The notes under the pieces: model-generated | Told to the model about the DNA's origin: nothing | The model's database searches: none | What the model saw: the letters and a program-made list of their open reading frames with translations, nothing else | DNA from: Syncephalis fuscata | Taxonomy: Eukaryota > Zoopagomycota > Zoopagomycetes > Zoopagales > Piptocephalidaceae | Assembly: GCA_025786725.1 (NCBI GenBank) | Contig: JAHLTZ010000015.1 | Span: forward strand, 496,001-560,000 | Length of the DNA stretch: 64,000 nucleotides | Direction: 5' to 3' | Made by a program: the position numbers and the translations under genes | In this document: piece by piece, positions 46,760 to 59,222 of the stretch | How the letters are laid out: every line of letters begins with the position of its first letter | Position numbering within the stretch: position 1 is the first letter of the stretch

Positions 46760-48104
46760 TAAATAATGTAACATGCCATTTGACTAATTTGAAACATTTG
46801 AGATTAATTATTATTGTTATTGGCCATGTGTAGAAAGATTGATTGATATTAATAGAAATCCTTGATTGCAATTCCATGTCATTCTGCATTTGTTGTTATT
46901 GCATCTACGTACAGCATGAATTCCTGCATCCAAATGCTTTCCTGTATATTTTAATATTCTGCTATTGCATTTTAAGCATATTTGTGATGTAAGATCAATA
47001 TCAATATAATTATTATAAAAGTCGTTTATTAAACAACCACTTTTCCTATAGCCAATCTGACTAAATGAAGGACAATATATTTATATTCAAGCAATAATAA
47101 AGATAACTATTTAATCACATTATTGTATTGATAATTACACATGAATTAATTAATATTAGTGCAATATTATACATGAAATATTAATAAATAAATGTTTAGT
47201 TGTGTCTAAAGCATTAAGAAAAAGAGTGTGAAATGGGTAAATAAAGATTGCAAAAGTCAAATTACAATAGTTTACTAATATTCAATAATTGCTAAGTAGA
47301 CTCATGTGATTCAGTGTCAAAAAATCAAGGCTAACATCCTTTACTTGATTGAACTACGCATTTATTGTCCTACTAGACATGGAACTGGATGGTAAGTTAT
47401 ATTAAATATTTAATTATAATGCTTTGAATACTTTACAGCAACAATAATATGGATTAACATTTATTAGCATATACACTAGCGCATAGTCTCTACCTATTCA
47501 ATTACTTAATAATAAAATTCCACTTATTGCTTTTGGAGCTGCTCGATTTGCCACTTCTATGAAAGGCAAGGTTGCTGGACTGGCCAATCGTTACAGAAAT
47601 GTGCTTAAAACTGCTGAGCGACAAGAACTTTTGGTGATTGCAGATATTGATGAATACAATACATCAAAAGTCTGTTCCAAATGCAAGAAAAAGGAGATGG
47701 CAGGGTTATATCTGGAATAACACAACAGCACAATGCATAGCGTACTTGTTTTTCCAAACAAAAATTGCTGTACGGTATGGCAGTGTGATGTTAATGCTAG
47801 TAGAAACATGCACAGTATATTCAGTACAATGGCCAGTGGTGCACCAAGGCCTTCTGATTTCTTACCACCTATTAGTATAAGAAATCAAACTGACACTATT
47901 GTATCAACATCATAATCAAATGTAGAGTTTTATTGTAAGTAGCATGAAATACTATTTAACATTTATTAATACTAATATTGGATATTGGAAATAGTGCAGA
48001 TTGATTAAGACACTGATTAATTCAATCGGAGTTGATGTGGCACTGCTTCAACAAACCATTTCTCAGTAGTAAAAACGGATCGACAGCTTATTGTTTGAGT
48101 TATC
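46760..48104 (+). mobile_element. Copy of the Fanzor-associated element with nuclease relic
   Basis: The left part (46790-47460) is almost identical to 30830-31500. The middle, unique to this copy, carries the Fanzor/TnpB-like fragment. The right part matches 31540-31690. The right edge abuts, and seems to supply, the stop codon of VPS11. Confidence 0.7.
47505..47915 (+). pseudogene. Fanzor/TnpB-like RuvC nuclease, C-terminal fragment with in-frame stop
   Basis: The frame reads IPLIAFGAARFATSMKGKV, then DEYNTSKVCSKC, which matches the second RuvC acidic motif and the first zinc-ribbon cysteine pair. It then reaches VWQCDVNASRNM, which matches the third RuvC motif (RDVNAxxN) that follows the second cysteine pair. 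These are the conserved C-terminal parts of TnpB and of eukaryotic Fanzor, RNA-guided nucleases carried by transposons. A TAA at 47718-47720 interrupts the frame, and the N-terminal two thirds are absent or unrecognisable, so the copy is dead. Confidence 0.75.
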
Positions 48105-51100
48105 GACCTTTGTAAATAGTTCGTGTACCAAATATATCCGAGCCAAAATATTCAGCCGCCACTGAAAAGCCATCATCGGATCGTTCAAGCTAAATACGAT
48201 GTATTAGTATGTCAAATAGCCATTTTAGAATAATACACTTACTTCTTGATAGAATTGTGTATGGCGTTTACTAAGTTCCTCATTGCGTTGATGCATTTCT
48301 TGTATACGTTCAAGTTCGGGTGCGCATTTAGGACAACGAGCATCCATACTGCCGCCAGGAAGACACCTAATTCATTCCATTAGCAAGATTTAAGTACAGT
48401 AATTGTTCACATACCGTTGATGATAAGAGTGTCGACACATAAAATGAGCCACTGGTAAATCTAATGCTCCAGAACAACCGGAGCAGCGGGTTACTTGAAA
48501 TACTCGAATACTGTTGTACATAAGAAATGAGTGCTATAATAAACTAAATACAAATTAATAGTTACCCCTCGTTTAACTCGGCCAGCTCGTTCTTCTTTCG
48601 TGTTGTCTCTTCTCGGCACCGTCTAATATATGCTTCATCCTATAATAGATTATTAATACAATGATTGTATCTTGCCCATCTACTCACCTCCTCTTGCTGA
48701 TGTTGTTCACTCTCTAATCGTGTACACAAAAACTCACGAATCATACCAACAGTGGTGGCCGAGTTACGACACAATAACTGAAGTACTTTTAACAATGGCA
48801 TTAAATTCTCTTGATCAACGCGTTTCATTACTATACGCAGCATTTCTGGATGAGCCGATAACACCGATGGATTATCCGCCAAATAGGTCAATATAAGTGT
48901 ATACAACGAAACATCCTTGGACCTAATAACATTATTTAAATATCCTTTTTGCAATATATTGCTATTTAACTTACCCGTATTGATCAAGTGCCTCCATAAT
49001 CTTCGTAACATTTTCATTACGCATCCAAAACCGCATAATCTCATCGTACATTTCACGTCGTTCGTAAATAATAACTTGGCCTTGATCAAAACCAGCCGTA
49101 CGACATAGAATCAATGCATGATCCAAATCCAATGGAATCTAAATAAAAATAACACCATTTTAGCTTAACCCATCGCTTGTTAATCGTAGTTACCGTAGGA
49201 TTATTTAGCATGTCTATGGCACGTCCAGTTCGTCGATCGTTCTCTTCTTCCACATCTTCATCAATGCGCTCACATGGTGTTAAATAAAGCTCAAGTAATG
49301 TGCCATAGATCAATCGGCGCTCATCCTCATCATCTTCCTCTCCACCAGGCCATCTTCGTGCGGCAACCCCCTCGAGGAACTTGACCAGTGCATCATTATT
49401 ACCGGCAAATGCTCCAAAGAATTGTCGAGGTGATGGTGCATGTACAGGTTGCTTTGACGGCAATGTCATAGGCGATTTGCTATTGGACTGACCACGTAAA
49501 GATGTCTGTGGCGTATTGGCCATATTTGGACTATAAACAGTCGGTAGATTAAATCCAGCTGCTCCTTGCGGCTCATCCTTCTTATCTGAAGAAGGCGAGG
49601 AGCTATTATTCTTGCTATTCTTATTATTCTTGCTATTCTTGGTTGGACTCAATTCCCCAGTACATAATTCGACTAACAATTGAATAGTTGGATCTGGTAA
49701 ATGTTCCAAGAATATTTTGGCATATTGTCTCATAAATTGATCAATCTTAAAAGAGTTAATATTAATCCATCATCATTATTGGTAATAAAAATACTTACCT
49801 CATTGGTGGGTAGAGTGTAAATATAAGCAAGTGCCTCTGAATAACGTTGCACATTATCAACCAGTATCTTTAAATGTCTAATAAATCATCTATAAGTATT
49901 ATATACTATTAATAACGAGTACTCACGTTGTATGATCATTAAACTTTTTAGTTAAATGAAGGGCCAAATCGTAGTAGCCACCTCGTCGGCAAACCCGAAT
50001 AGCTGTTTCAACATCAAATTGCACTGTATCCGATTCAGACTAGAAATAGAATAAATATGAGTCATTTATCCATATATATATATATTATATTCTGCTATAA
50101 CCTACTTTGATAAATTCGGCCAGTTTTTCCGCATCATTCAATTTGGTATAGCAATTGATTAATAGTGTTGTATGATCTGCTGTAGCATATCCACGTTTAT
50201 GCAATTCTTGAAGTAAGCAGTCAAGTGACGAATACGCTGTGCATCCAAGAACTAGATTTATTATAGATTATAATTAGCATTGTAGCCATTTATTTGTAAT
50301 AAGCTATTTACCTTGCGAACAACATAAGATGGTTCCAAATATCCAAGTGTTTTTAAATATTGAGTCATTGCGCCATCATAGTCACCTTTACTATGAAGAT
50401 GATCACCGTAACGACGTATATTTGAGCAATTGATTCTTGATTATATCCAGGTGAACGGCGAGCCAATGACACAGCCAATACATATAGATGCTGTTTAAAT
50501 AGGGCATCCATTTTAACGGATGTTTCTTGTTCTTGTAGATAATATAACTGCAAACGGATTAATAGAATATAAATATTTTAATGTTACTATTTACCTTGCC
50601 ATTATTCGAAATAAGAAATAGACCGCCTGAGGCTGTCACAGTGGCTCTTATACCGCCACGTACTTCATCTGAATATGCAATATACTTTTGTAATGGATCA
50701 AATAGTGTAACTTGTGTATTTGAACTATCATCATAAAGGATTACCAGGTAAGTACCATGCCAAATAACTGTTGTCTTTGGCCCTATATCATTATTGTTAT
50801 TATTGTTATTATTGTTATTATTGCTATTGTTAATACATATTCAAATAAAATGGATCAATAGTAAGATAAGCAGCCATACCTTCAAATGCATAACAAGGAC
50901 CACGACCCTCTGGTGTATAAGAGTAGATGGCTTCTTCTCTTCCGAGTACAAGGTCACCGCTGGCTGTATTCAATGCACCACATCCAAGTGCACAGCCATG
51001 CTCATCAATGACCTGTCGCTGTTCCTTGGCTGTTGTAGTATTGCATACGATAGTCTTTGCTAATGTAGTAACATACAAAAATATCTCACTACGACGCTCA

Positions 51101-51989
51101 TACAGAGCAACACCTAATAATTCAGTTGTATATAAGATACATAATTTACTAGAATTTATATTCTGATTACTTACCGGTAACCGGCTCTTCACTAGACCAA
51201 GCAGTGCGCTGTTTTGGACTTCTATCCTTAAGAAGCTGTCCTCGTAGCACAACTACTCGTCCATCAGCAAACCCAAGTGCAATTTGTGTCATATTCTCTA
51301 GAATATCAAATGCGGTCACCTAAATCATAAATAGTTAATATATTAGAAGAACTGCCGCTGTTACTATATAATAATTACTGGATAAGTAGTGCTGTTTCCA
51401 CTCTGCTGTACACGAATTGTTTTCAATAAAGTTGGATCACCATCTGGTAGATTTTTACGTAATTTCCATATACGAATTGTGGGCGAATTGCCCGAGCCAA
51501 TTTCTTCCTACAACGATGAATCAACATTTAATTTAATTTAATTAATTTGTATGCAACAACACTACTTACACTTAATGTTACTAATCGACCTTGTCCATCC
51601 AGTGATTTGAGATGTGTTAAACGCTCTTCATCTTCAGAATGAATGGCAAATGAACGCACATCCAATCGTCGATCTACTAAATACATCTCGCCTCGCGAAG
51701 GTATCTGATAGCAAAGAATAGCGTTAAGTATATATCAAATCATGTTGTTTATCATGTTTGTACGGTTAGTCACATAAAGGATATTGCCTAGACAAATGTA
51801 ACCTTTACATTGGACTACGCCAACCAGGTCAGTATCCTACATTAACAGCAACTGTTAGCATGAATGATAGCCATAGTAGCTATAACAATTTACGGTAAAG
51901 CAAGTGGGCGGTTCTTCTATCTCATCTCGGTCAAAGAATTGAAAATGTCTCCATTGAAATGGCCGACTAGGTACACTTGTAGTAATCAT
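48100..51989 (-). CDS. VPS11: Vps11/Pep5, core subunit of HOPS and CORVET
   Basis: This is an RING-containing tethering-complex subunit needed for endosome and vacuole fusion. The start at 51989 gives a WRHFQFFDRDEIEE stretch like the animal WRRFVFFDKELVKEP. The N-terminal propeller includes LVLGREEAIYSYTPEGRGPC and YAFEGM. The helical solenoid has MRQYAKIFLEHLPDPTIQLL and RQFFGAFAGNNDALVKFLEG, with a Ser/Asn/Lys-rich insertion near 49600. The C-terminal RING-H2 reads RCSGCSGALDLPVAHFMCRH then SYHQRCLPGG and RCPKCAPELE. The end is DDGFSVAAEYFGSDIFG, then TRTIYKGR. There are more than a dozen introns, all short. The frame is intact. The stop codon lies exactly where a mobile element begins. 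Confidence 0.93.
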
Positions 51990-52283
51990 GATAAAGCACT
52001 TGCACTATCAACTAGAGAATAGCCACTTAATAGACAATAGCAATAGACAATAGCAAGAGTGATGAGTGTTAGTATGAATAAAGTAGTTATGGTTGTAAAG
52101 GTAAAGATGACGACAACAATGTTAGTTGAAATACGAACACAGAAATGTGTCAACAGTGGATAATTTGGTGTAATTGATATACAGTAGCATTGTCATGGGA
52201 TTTAATTGCTGATTTTTTAAACAATTCTCTATATTTTATTTTTCATTTAATTGATTGCAAGATTCATATATTATTATAGTGCT

Positions 52284-53237
52284 ATGGAGAATAACGAAAC
52301 CAATAAGACATGGCCTAGTGGTCTAATAATGGTTAAGGAGTTTATTAGTCCAGAAGAAGAGGAGGCACTTATGGCAGTTATTGATAAACAGCCGTGGTCG
52401 GGAAAAGGTATTGGGTATGTACATGGCTATGTAAATAGTGCTGCTTTATATTAACACTATTGAATAGAATTAATCCAGAAATGCGACGCCGAACACAACA
52501 CTACGGCTATGAGTTTAGCTATTCAAAACGGTAATAATAATAAAAACTGTAGCAGTAATATAATAGCTATGTATCAACGATCCATTAACGGTAGTCCAGT
52601 AAAGTAATACGATTTATTGATGATACGCCGATGCCGAGCCAGTTCTCCACCATTCTAGACCGTATTGTTAACGATCCACGACAGCTATGGCAACCAGAAT
52701 GTAGCCACTTGGAAGAAACGTGTAATAGTGAACATAATCGATGTCGACTATTTCATACTACTGGATTGCCACCAGATAGTGTTATTGTTAATGAATATGA
52801 AAAGGGGCAAGGTATTATGCCGCATACCGGTAAGTGTATACTATTCTATTCATTCATTCATTTATTCATTTGTTTGTTTGTTTGCTAATTTAATTTGTTC
52901 TAGATGGACCTAGTGCATTTGGACCGGTTGTAGCCTCGTTATCTTTATTATCTGACTGTTTATTTACATTCGATAATCCAGCCGATCCAGAATATACTTT
53001 ATCCATTAAACTACGTAAGTTGTATATGTTTATTGATTAGTACAGTTTACTAATAACCGGATTCATATAGCCCGTCGATCGTTGGTTATTATGCGTGGAT
53101 TTACACGTTACCAACTACGACATGGTATTGCCAAGAATTTAGTTGAATTCCACAACGGAGAAACAATAGACCGAGGTCGACGTGTGTCATTGACTATTCG
53201 CCGTATTGGCCATTATGGCTATAATATTACTGAATAA
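52284..53237 (+). CDS. AlkB-family Fe(II)/2-oxoglutarate dioxygenase
   Basis: MVKEFISPEEEEALMAVIDK opens the fold, followed by RRTQHYGYEFSYSKR. VIVNEYEKGQGIMPHTDGPS contains the iron-binding HxD pair. LSLLSDCLFTF, RSLVIMRGFTRYQLRHGI (third iron ligand His) and RVSLTIRR (2-oxoglutarate-binding arginines) complete the motif set. GIMPHTDGP resembles ALKBH6 and the YGYEFSY stretch resembles ALKBH8, so the subfamily is undecided. Introns lie near 52414-52471, 52531-52594, 52830-52903 and 53015-53070. The start at 52284 is chosen over an upstream one that adds only non-conserved residues. The likely substrate is nucleic acid or protein methyl groups, not determined here. Confidence 0.87.
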
Positions 53238-53521
53238 ATAATTGCATGTTTGTTATCATGAAACGCGACTACACATGTCGTGTGATCTTATCGTCATTGC
53301 TATTTTTAATTTGAGTACAGCTGAGCCTTTGCACACTTCTATAAATATTCTCTACGAACCAAGTAGTTATTGGTTTTAGTTTTAATATTTAGTCGGCGTC
53401 ACTCACTCACACGTTACCCATACGCTTTCCTTCCTTTTCTCCTTCACAATTCATTCAACTGTCTAACGAACAGTAGCAGTACTTGGTATTTTGCAAGTAA
53501 TTACCGATACCTTTTGAAGCT

Positions 53522-54720
53522 ATGGACAATCGTCCACTACCACCTGGCTGGTAAGTAATTGGTGTTGGTATAGAAGCATACTTACAGTAGAATAGGATAA
53601 GCCAATTCGATCAAGGTAGCAATCGGTATTTTTATGTTGGTAAGTACAGACATATATTCAGTATTAAAAATATAGATATTGATATGGTTATATGTGTTTA
53701 TTATGTTTAATAGATACTGCTACAGGACAGTCGTCATGGGATGATCCACGACCGGCATTCTATGCTGCTCAACCACCTTCGAGTGGTCATAGTGCCACAC
53801 CAGTAGGCAATACGCCTTCTGGTATGCCAATGAGTATGCCCAATGCTGACGATTCAGCATCACCACCACCCGCCTATCCAAATATGTCTGGTCCGGGCTA
53901 TCCACCAGCTGGACCGTCACATAGCAATACAAATGGCAATTCATCGTCGGAAAAGACGTCGTATCCTCCTGCAGGAGCTCCACTTCAAGGAGGTCCGCCA
54001 CCCATGCCTGGCTATGGTACTAGCGCTACACCAGGCTACGGCGCTCCTCCTGGATATCAAGGAGCAGGAGGAGCAGGACCGTCAGGCTATGGCACACCAC
54101 CACCACCTCCGGGCCAACAAGGCTATGGTATGCCACCAGGACAGCCAGGCTACGGTGCACCACCGCCTCCTCCGGGTCAACAAGGCTATGGTATGCCACC
54201 ACCAGGACAGCCAGGCTATGCGAGTGAGCCTCAAGCTAATGCTTATTATGGAGGTGCTCCTCCACCTGCAGGCCAGGCTGGAGCCGATGCAGATAAGATG
54301 GGCATGGGCAAGATTGCCGGATTAGCCGCTGGTGCTGGTGGCATTGGTCTTCTTGGCAGTATGCTTGCTAATAGCAATAAACCACACGGTAGCAGTGGTG
54401 GTGGTGGCTTTATGGGCAATATGATGGGTGGTGGCCATAATCAACACGGTAGCAGTGGTGGTGGCTTTATGAGCAATATGATGGGTGGTGGCCATAAGCC
54501 ACCAAAGCCGCAAAAACCTTCTAGCGGCGGTAACTCGCTAGCTATGGGTGCCATGGGTGTAGTAGGTGGCGGTGCACTTGGCTACGCGGCCGCACATATG
54601 ATGGGTGGTGGCAAGAAGCATAAAAAGCATCATAAGCACAAGGGCTGGAAAGGATTCAAAGGCAAAGGCTGGAAGGGATTCAAAGCTAAAGGCTGGAAAG
54701 GATTCAAAGGCTGGAAATAG
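53522..54720 (+). CDS. WW-domain protein with Pro/Gly-rich body and Lys/Trp tail (Wwm1-like)
   Basis: Three small exons assemble a WW domain: PLPPGW, then SQFDQGSNRYFYVD, then TATGQSSWDDPRP, giving both signature tryptophans and the terminal Pro. Introns are about 50-60 bases (near 53551-53597 and 53641-53712). The body has PPPPPGQQGYGMPPGQPGYG-type repeats, a Gly/Ala helix region (AGLAAGAGGIGLLGSMLA) and Gly/Ser/Met/His repeats. The end is a cationic repeat of GWKGFK units, at least four times. The domain order resembles the yeast metacaspase-binding protein Wwm1 and other fungal WW proteins. A ligand with PPxY motifs is likely from the domain type. Confidence 0.8.
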
Positions 54721-55605
54721 TAGTGAATTACCATTATTGTGTTATTAATCTATGTCATCGACCTGATACATAATGTTAATACATTATAGTGTGTTGTTTG
54801 TTAATAATATAATATGATATTCCACACTTAATAACAACAATTAATACAAAAACGTTGTTGATTATTGGTAATAAATTTAGTTTAATCGTTATTAGATGAC
54901 ATTATTGTGCAAAGTGTAATTTTTGATTGTCAACACCATTCATTTAATTCATTGTAGACCACAAATACATGTTTGCACACACAAAATAAAGTATAATGAT
55001 CAGTTTAACACATCCTTAATAACATCGTGGAAATGACCACAAGAGTACGACAATTAGATCCAACAAATAATGAATACAAAAGAATAGACAGAAAAAGAAT
55101 AGACATTGCCAATAAGACACAAAGTTGCTGCTATTGCTATTGCCGTGTATCGATATCGACATAGCTATACAATATGAATGCCATGTCCTATCTTTCTATC
55201 TTTCTATCAATGTTTACACTTTGATAGGCAATCATTTAATTGATCGATTGAAAGAAAAGATAAAGGATAGGATTGGACTATGACAAACATAAGTAGTAAT
55301 AGTCGTTGTCAGCGCTATCGTTGTACTGATTGCACTTGCGACATAGGCAATAGCAGCAGCAACTGTATATGGTTAGGCAACTACACACGCCATGGAAAAA
55401 ACAAGGTAAATGCGGTGGTGTTAGATTAGAGAGACGTGTACGTATAGGTATGTATATATGAATGACGTGTTCAATGTCAGTTCTTTATCTATGCTTCTTT
55501 CCGCTATTCCCGTATCGTTCTTCTAGCTGGTATCGTCGTTGTTGTCACTCTTGTGGTCACGGTAGTTGTTGTTGTTGTTCACAGTACACATGGTGTGCTG
55601 CTAGA
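54721..55605. other. Intergenic, convergent 3' flanks
   Basis: This lies between the WW-domain gene and YPT1, whose 3' ends face each other. No exon is recognised. A TTTCTATC direct repeat occurs near 55192-55208. 3' UTRs must lie here. Confidence 0.5.
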
Positions 55606-56665
55606 TTAGCAGCAGCCACCGCCACCTTGTTGGCCGATTGTTTGGCCTGCGCCCACCTTAACCGTTGATTTGCCTGCTTGATTTGACATCGTTTGGCTGC
55701 CCATTCGGTCCTTGATCTGCTTGGCCATGGTAAGGAAAGCTTGTTCGACGTTTGTAGCATTTTTAGCCGATGTTTCAAGGAACGGAATGTTAAGCTGATC
55801 TGCGCAGTCCTTGGCCGTGGCATATTCAACCGCCTTCTTGCCTTCGAGATCGCTTTTATTGCCCACTAGAAGCTTGTTAACACCTTCACATGCATAACGA
55901 TCGATTTCTTGCAGCCACTGCTTGACATTGGTAAATGTATCGGCATCGGTAACGTCATACACGACAATGATACCATGTGCACCACGGTAATACGAACTGG
56001 TAATTGTACGGAAACGCTCCTGGCCAGCAGTATCCCACTATAGTTGTCATAAATATACGTGTTATTGTTAGTTAAATGTCCATGACAACTGCCATGTTTA
56101 CTAGCCGTTTATAATTAATCACTTACAATCTGCAATTTTACAGTCTTGCCTTCAAGTTCAATGGTACGAATTTTCTACACAATAAATGATTGATTAATAA
56201 TTAGATCTAGTCAACTCATACCACATCGACATGCTTATAGATTACACTATTCAAGCTGCTAATAACTCTGACTCATCAAACAAACTACTTGATCTATTTA
56301 CTTACAAAGTCCACACCAATGGTACTAATATAGCTCTCTGTATAAGTGTCATCGGCAAAACGAAGCAATAGACAGGATTTGCCCACACCAGAGTCACCAA
56401 TAAGCAAAAGCTTAAAGAGATAGTCGCTAAATAATAAATATATATATAAATATTAGTAAATAATCATGTAAATAACGTCTAATTTAATAGAGTAACTGTG
56501 TAAGTCAACAAGCCACTGGTCATTTCATCCAATAGCTACACTTGTACTAGTTCTATTACTAGTACAAGCATATATACAGATTATATATATGGCCATTTAT
56601 CTTAAACAGATTACTCGTATAGGCCCAGCGCATTAGACTATTTATACTTACTATTCGGGGTTCAT
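55606..56665 (-). CDS. YPT1: Rab GTPase Ypt1/Rab1
   Basis: This is the ER-to-Golgi and autophagy Rab. A 14-base first exon (56652-56665) encodes MNPEY, identical to the usual Ypt1/Rab1 start, and a 225-base intron (56427-56651) joins it to [20 protein letters not shown] with the P-loop. Later exons give [53 protein letters not shown] and [20 protein letters not shown]. The C-terminus ends in GGGGCC for double geranylgeranylation. All G-box motifs are intact and the length is typical. Confidence 0.96.
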
Positions 56666-57914
56666 ATTGTCGTAGTGGAAGTGTTAAAGGCGGTAGACTA
56701 GCGGATACTTTTGAAAGTAGACTGTAAATAGCGGTAACACTCACTATGTTCAAAGGCAGTTGAGAAAAGTAGAAATAACAGGATGCGCACACAAACACAC
56801 AAACAAACAGCGCGTTGATAATCCAATTCAAAATGAGAATACAGTCGGTTATTGACAGCAATCGAGCGCCAAGAGTAAAAGTGATGAAGAGCGAAAGATG
56901 AACGAAGGAGAACAAAGTGTGTGTGTATGAATGTTGATGTGGATGTAAGTGGGTCGGTTGATTAGCTGCTATCTTTCCAATAGTCAGTTCCCATTATCAA
57001 TTTAGACCAATCATTGATCATTCTGGCGTCATCCATTGCACCACTCACCCACACACACACACCTACACGCCTATATGCGTACACACACTCAATTTTATCA
57101 ACGACTACTATATGGCTATATGCATATATATATTCATATAGATATATTTCTATCTATCTAATATATATATATATATTGCTACATATATATATGTGCTTAG
57201 GTAGAGAAAAAAGTGATATCTATCTACTTTTCTTACTGCTTTACTAATCGTTTACAGCATAGCTCATCATGGATATGCATATATTATACCATTTCATACC
57301 ACTTACCTAAACTGTATTTTTAATATAGATACGATTATCACGTAGAATATAGTAGTAGACAGTAAACAAATAAGCACAAGTATATCCGTATAAGTAGTCA
57401 CACTAAGATGGCAACTGTAGAAACAATAAAGATGTAAGTGATTTAGACTAGCAATCACAAAAGTTAAAGGTCAATAGAACGAGGATGAAGACGAAGAGAC
57501 AAATAGAATGAAGAGTCAAGGTAAGCAGTAGTTAAAGTAGTAGAAATAGAAGTAAAAGTAAAAGTAAAAGTAGGAGTAGAAGAAGGGAGAAAGGGTCAAT
57601 TGAGGAAATATTTATTAGTAATAGCATTAACATACAGACTATTAAATAGTTAAAGGATGATTAAATCAATAAATGTGTAATACAGCTGTGTCAGTCATTG
57701 TTACATCATACAAACGAGTGTATAAAAAGGGGACCACGTCCTTACTGTCCTTTATTTATTAAAAACAATAAATGCTAGTATGCTACTAGGAGAGAAGATA
57801 GAGAGAGTGTGTGTGTGCGTGTGTGAGTATACTAAGCTATAAAAATATCGTATTTTGCTTTTTCCATTACGTTGTTGTTATACTTGTCGTTGTCACGCCG
57901 TTAATATATTACTA
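56666..57914. other. Intergenic, low-complexity rich
   Basis: Upstream region of YPT1. It contains CA runs near 57047-57062, TA runs near 57120-57195, purine-rich AAGTAAAAGTAAAAGTA repeats near 57550-57570 and a GT run near 57807-57825. No gene is seen. Confidence 0.5.
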
Positions 57915-58974
57915 CTACGTGCTTACAGCATGTACAAAGCCGGCCAAGGTACGCGATGCATATCGCAGTATTTCTCGTCGAAATAACACTTCAGTCGCTA
58001 CATCATCGGCCAGTTCAATGACCCATTCTGTAAGACTGGGTGATAGGCGCGGTACTGCACCAAGATTAACCGCTGAGGGACTCTGTGTTGGATCAACAAT
58101 AATTTCGGAACAGGATCGTTTAATAGCGGCAAATTCCAATTCAACACGTGAGCGATATTTATCAAAATGCTGACCGGCTTGACCAAGACAGTGGTAGAAT
58201 AGCGCGAGTTGATGCGCTACATACTTGTGATTGGGTAGTCGAAGTGAATCCTTTAGTTGCAATGAAATGGCCACCAATTGGTGCATAGTAGACATACGGG
58301 CAAAATGATCTACACACAGTTACCATTACCGTCGATAATGAGTAAATATTAAATACTGCTGATTATCATGTGACTCTCCTGCTTACCACGAATTGTTGAA
58401 GAGCGATCTTGGTCGGTTGTAGAGGACAGGTCCTCAATGCCTAACCGAGTGGCGGCTTTAGGAAATAGAGATGCTAGACCCACTTCTGTAATATAGGTCT
58501 ATATCAATAGAAAGATTGTTAGATGAATAAACTACGCTGGATGCTATTTACTTGAATAGAACGGCCTGCCTCATCATGCTGCTCTACAAGTGCACGCAAC
58601 GCGGTCGATAAACGTACTGTCTCGCGTTCTTCAACAGGTGGTTGCTCTTGGAACACCGTTTCAGCCGACTGTTTGCTAGTGATTAGCACGAGATGTCTGC
58701 CTATATACACGCATATAGCCATTTACCTGCTCTTGTTGTTCAAGTCGCATAAGTGCTAGTTCAAGATCGGTCATCAACGATAACGCTTGAAAGCCTAGAC
58801 GCTTTCTCTTAGATGCCGGTTTCACTACTAGCGGGTCTTGCATATGCGTTTCAACTGAAAACACCGAATGATTGGTGGAGGTTCATATGGGCAGATAGCC
58901 CACTTACCCGCTACTACATTGTCCACGACACCATGGACGCTGACTAAAGGCATACTATTTGCTAATTTACTCAT
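57915..58974 (-). CDS. Unidentified, mostly helical protein
   Basis: The start at 58974 gives MSKLANSMPLVSVHGVVDNV. Exons then read GFQALSLMTDLELALMRLEQ, ERETVRLSTALRALVEQHDE, TYITEVGLASLFPKAATRLG and YVAHQLALFYHCLGQAGQHF, ending near GFVHA. Short GT-AG introns (near 58850-58908, 58680-58730, 58500-58552 and 58310-58388) join these in frame, so the gene is real. Composition predicts a helical, partly coiled protein of about 280 residues. No motif or family is recognised. The exact C-terminus is unsure because a GTAAGC donor sits just before the stop at 57915. Confidence 0.6.
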
Positions 58975-59222
58975 CTTGCTTAATACACAAAATATTGGAG
59001 GAAATAACGAGGATAAGAGCGAGCGAGAGCGATAAAGAGAGAGAAAGAGAAAGAAAAGGAAAGGACTGTGACGTGATTTGCTGCCAAGAACTTGTTCAAA
59101 AGTGAATCATAAAACATGCTCCATAGATAGATTAAAGCGATAACGATAGATTGATAGACTGGCACTCAAGAAATAGATCACCGTGATGGTGCATAAGGTA
59201 GAGTAACCCATGGTATTAATAA

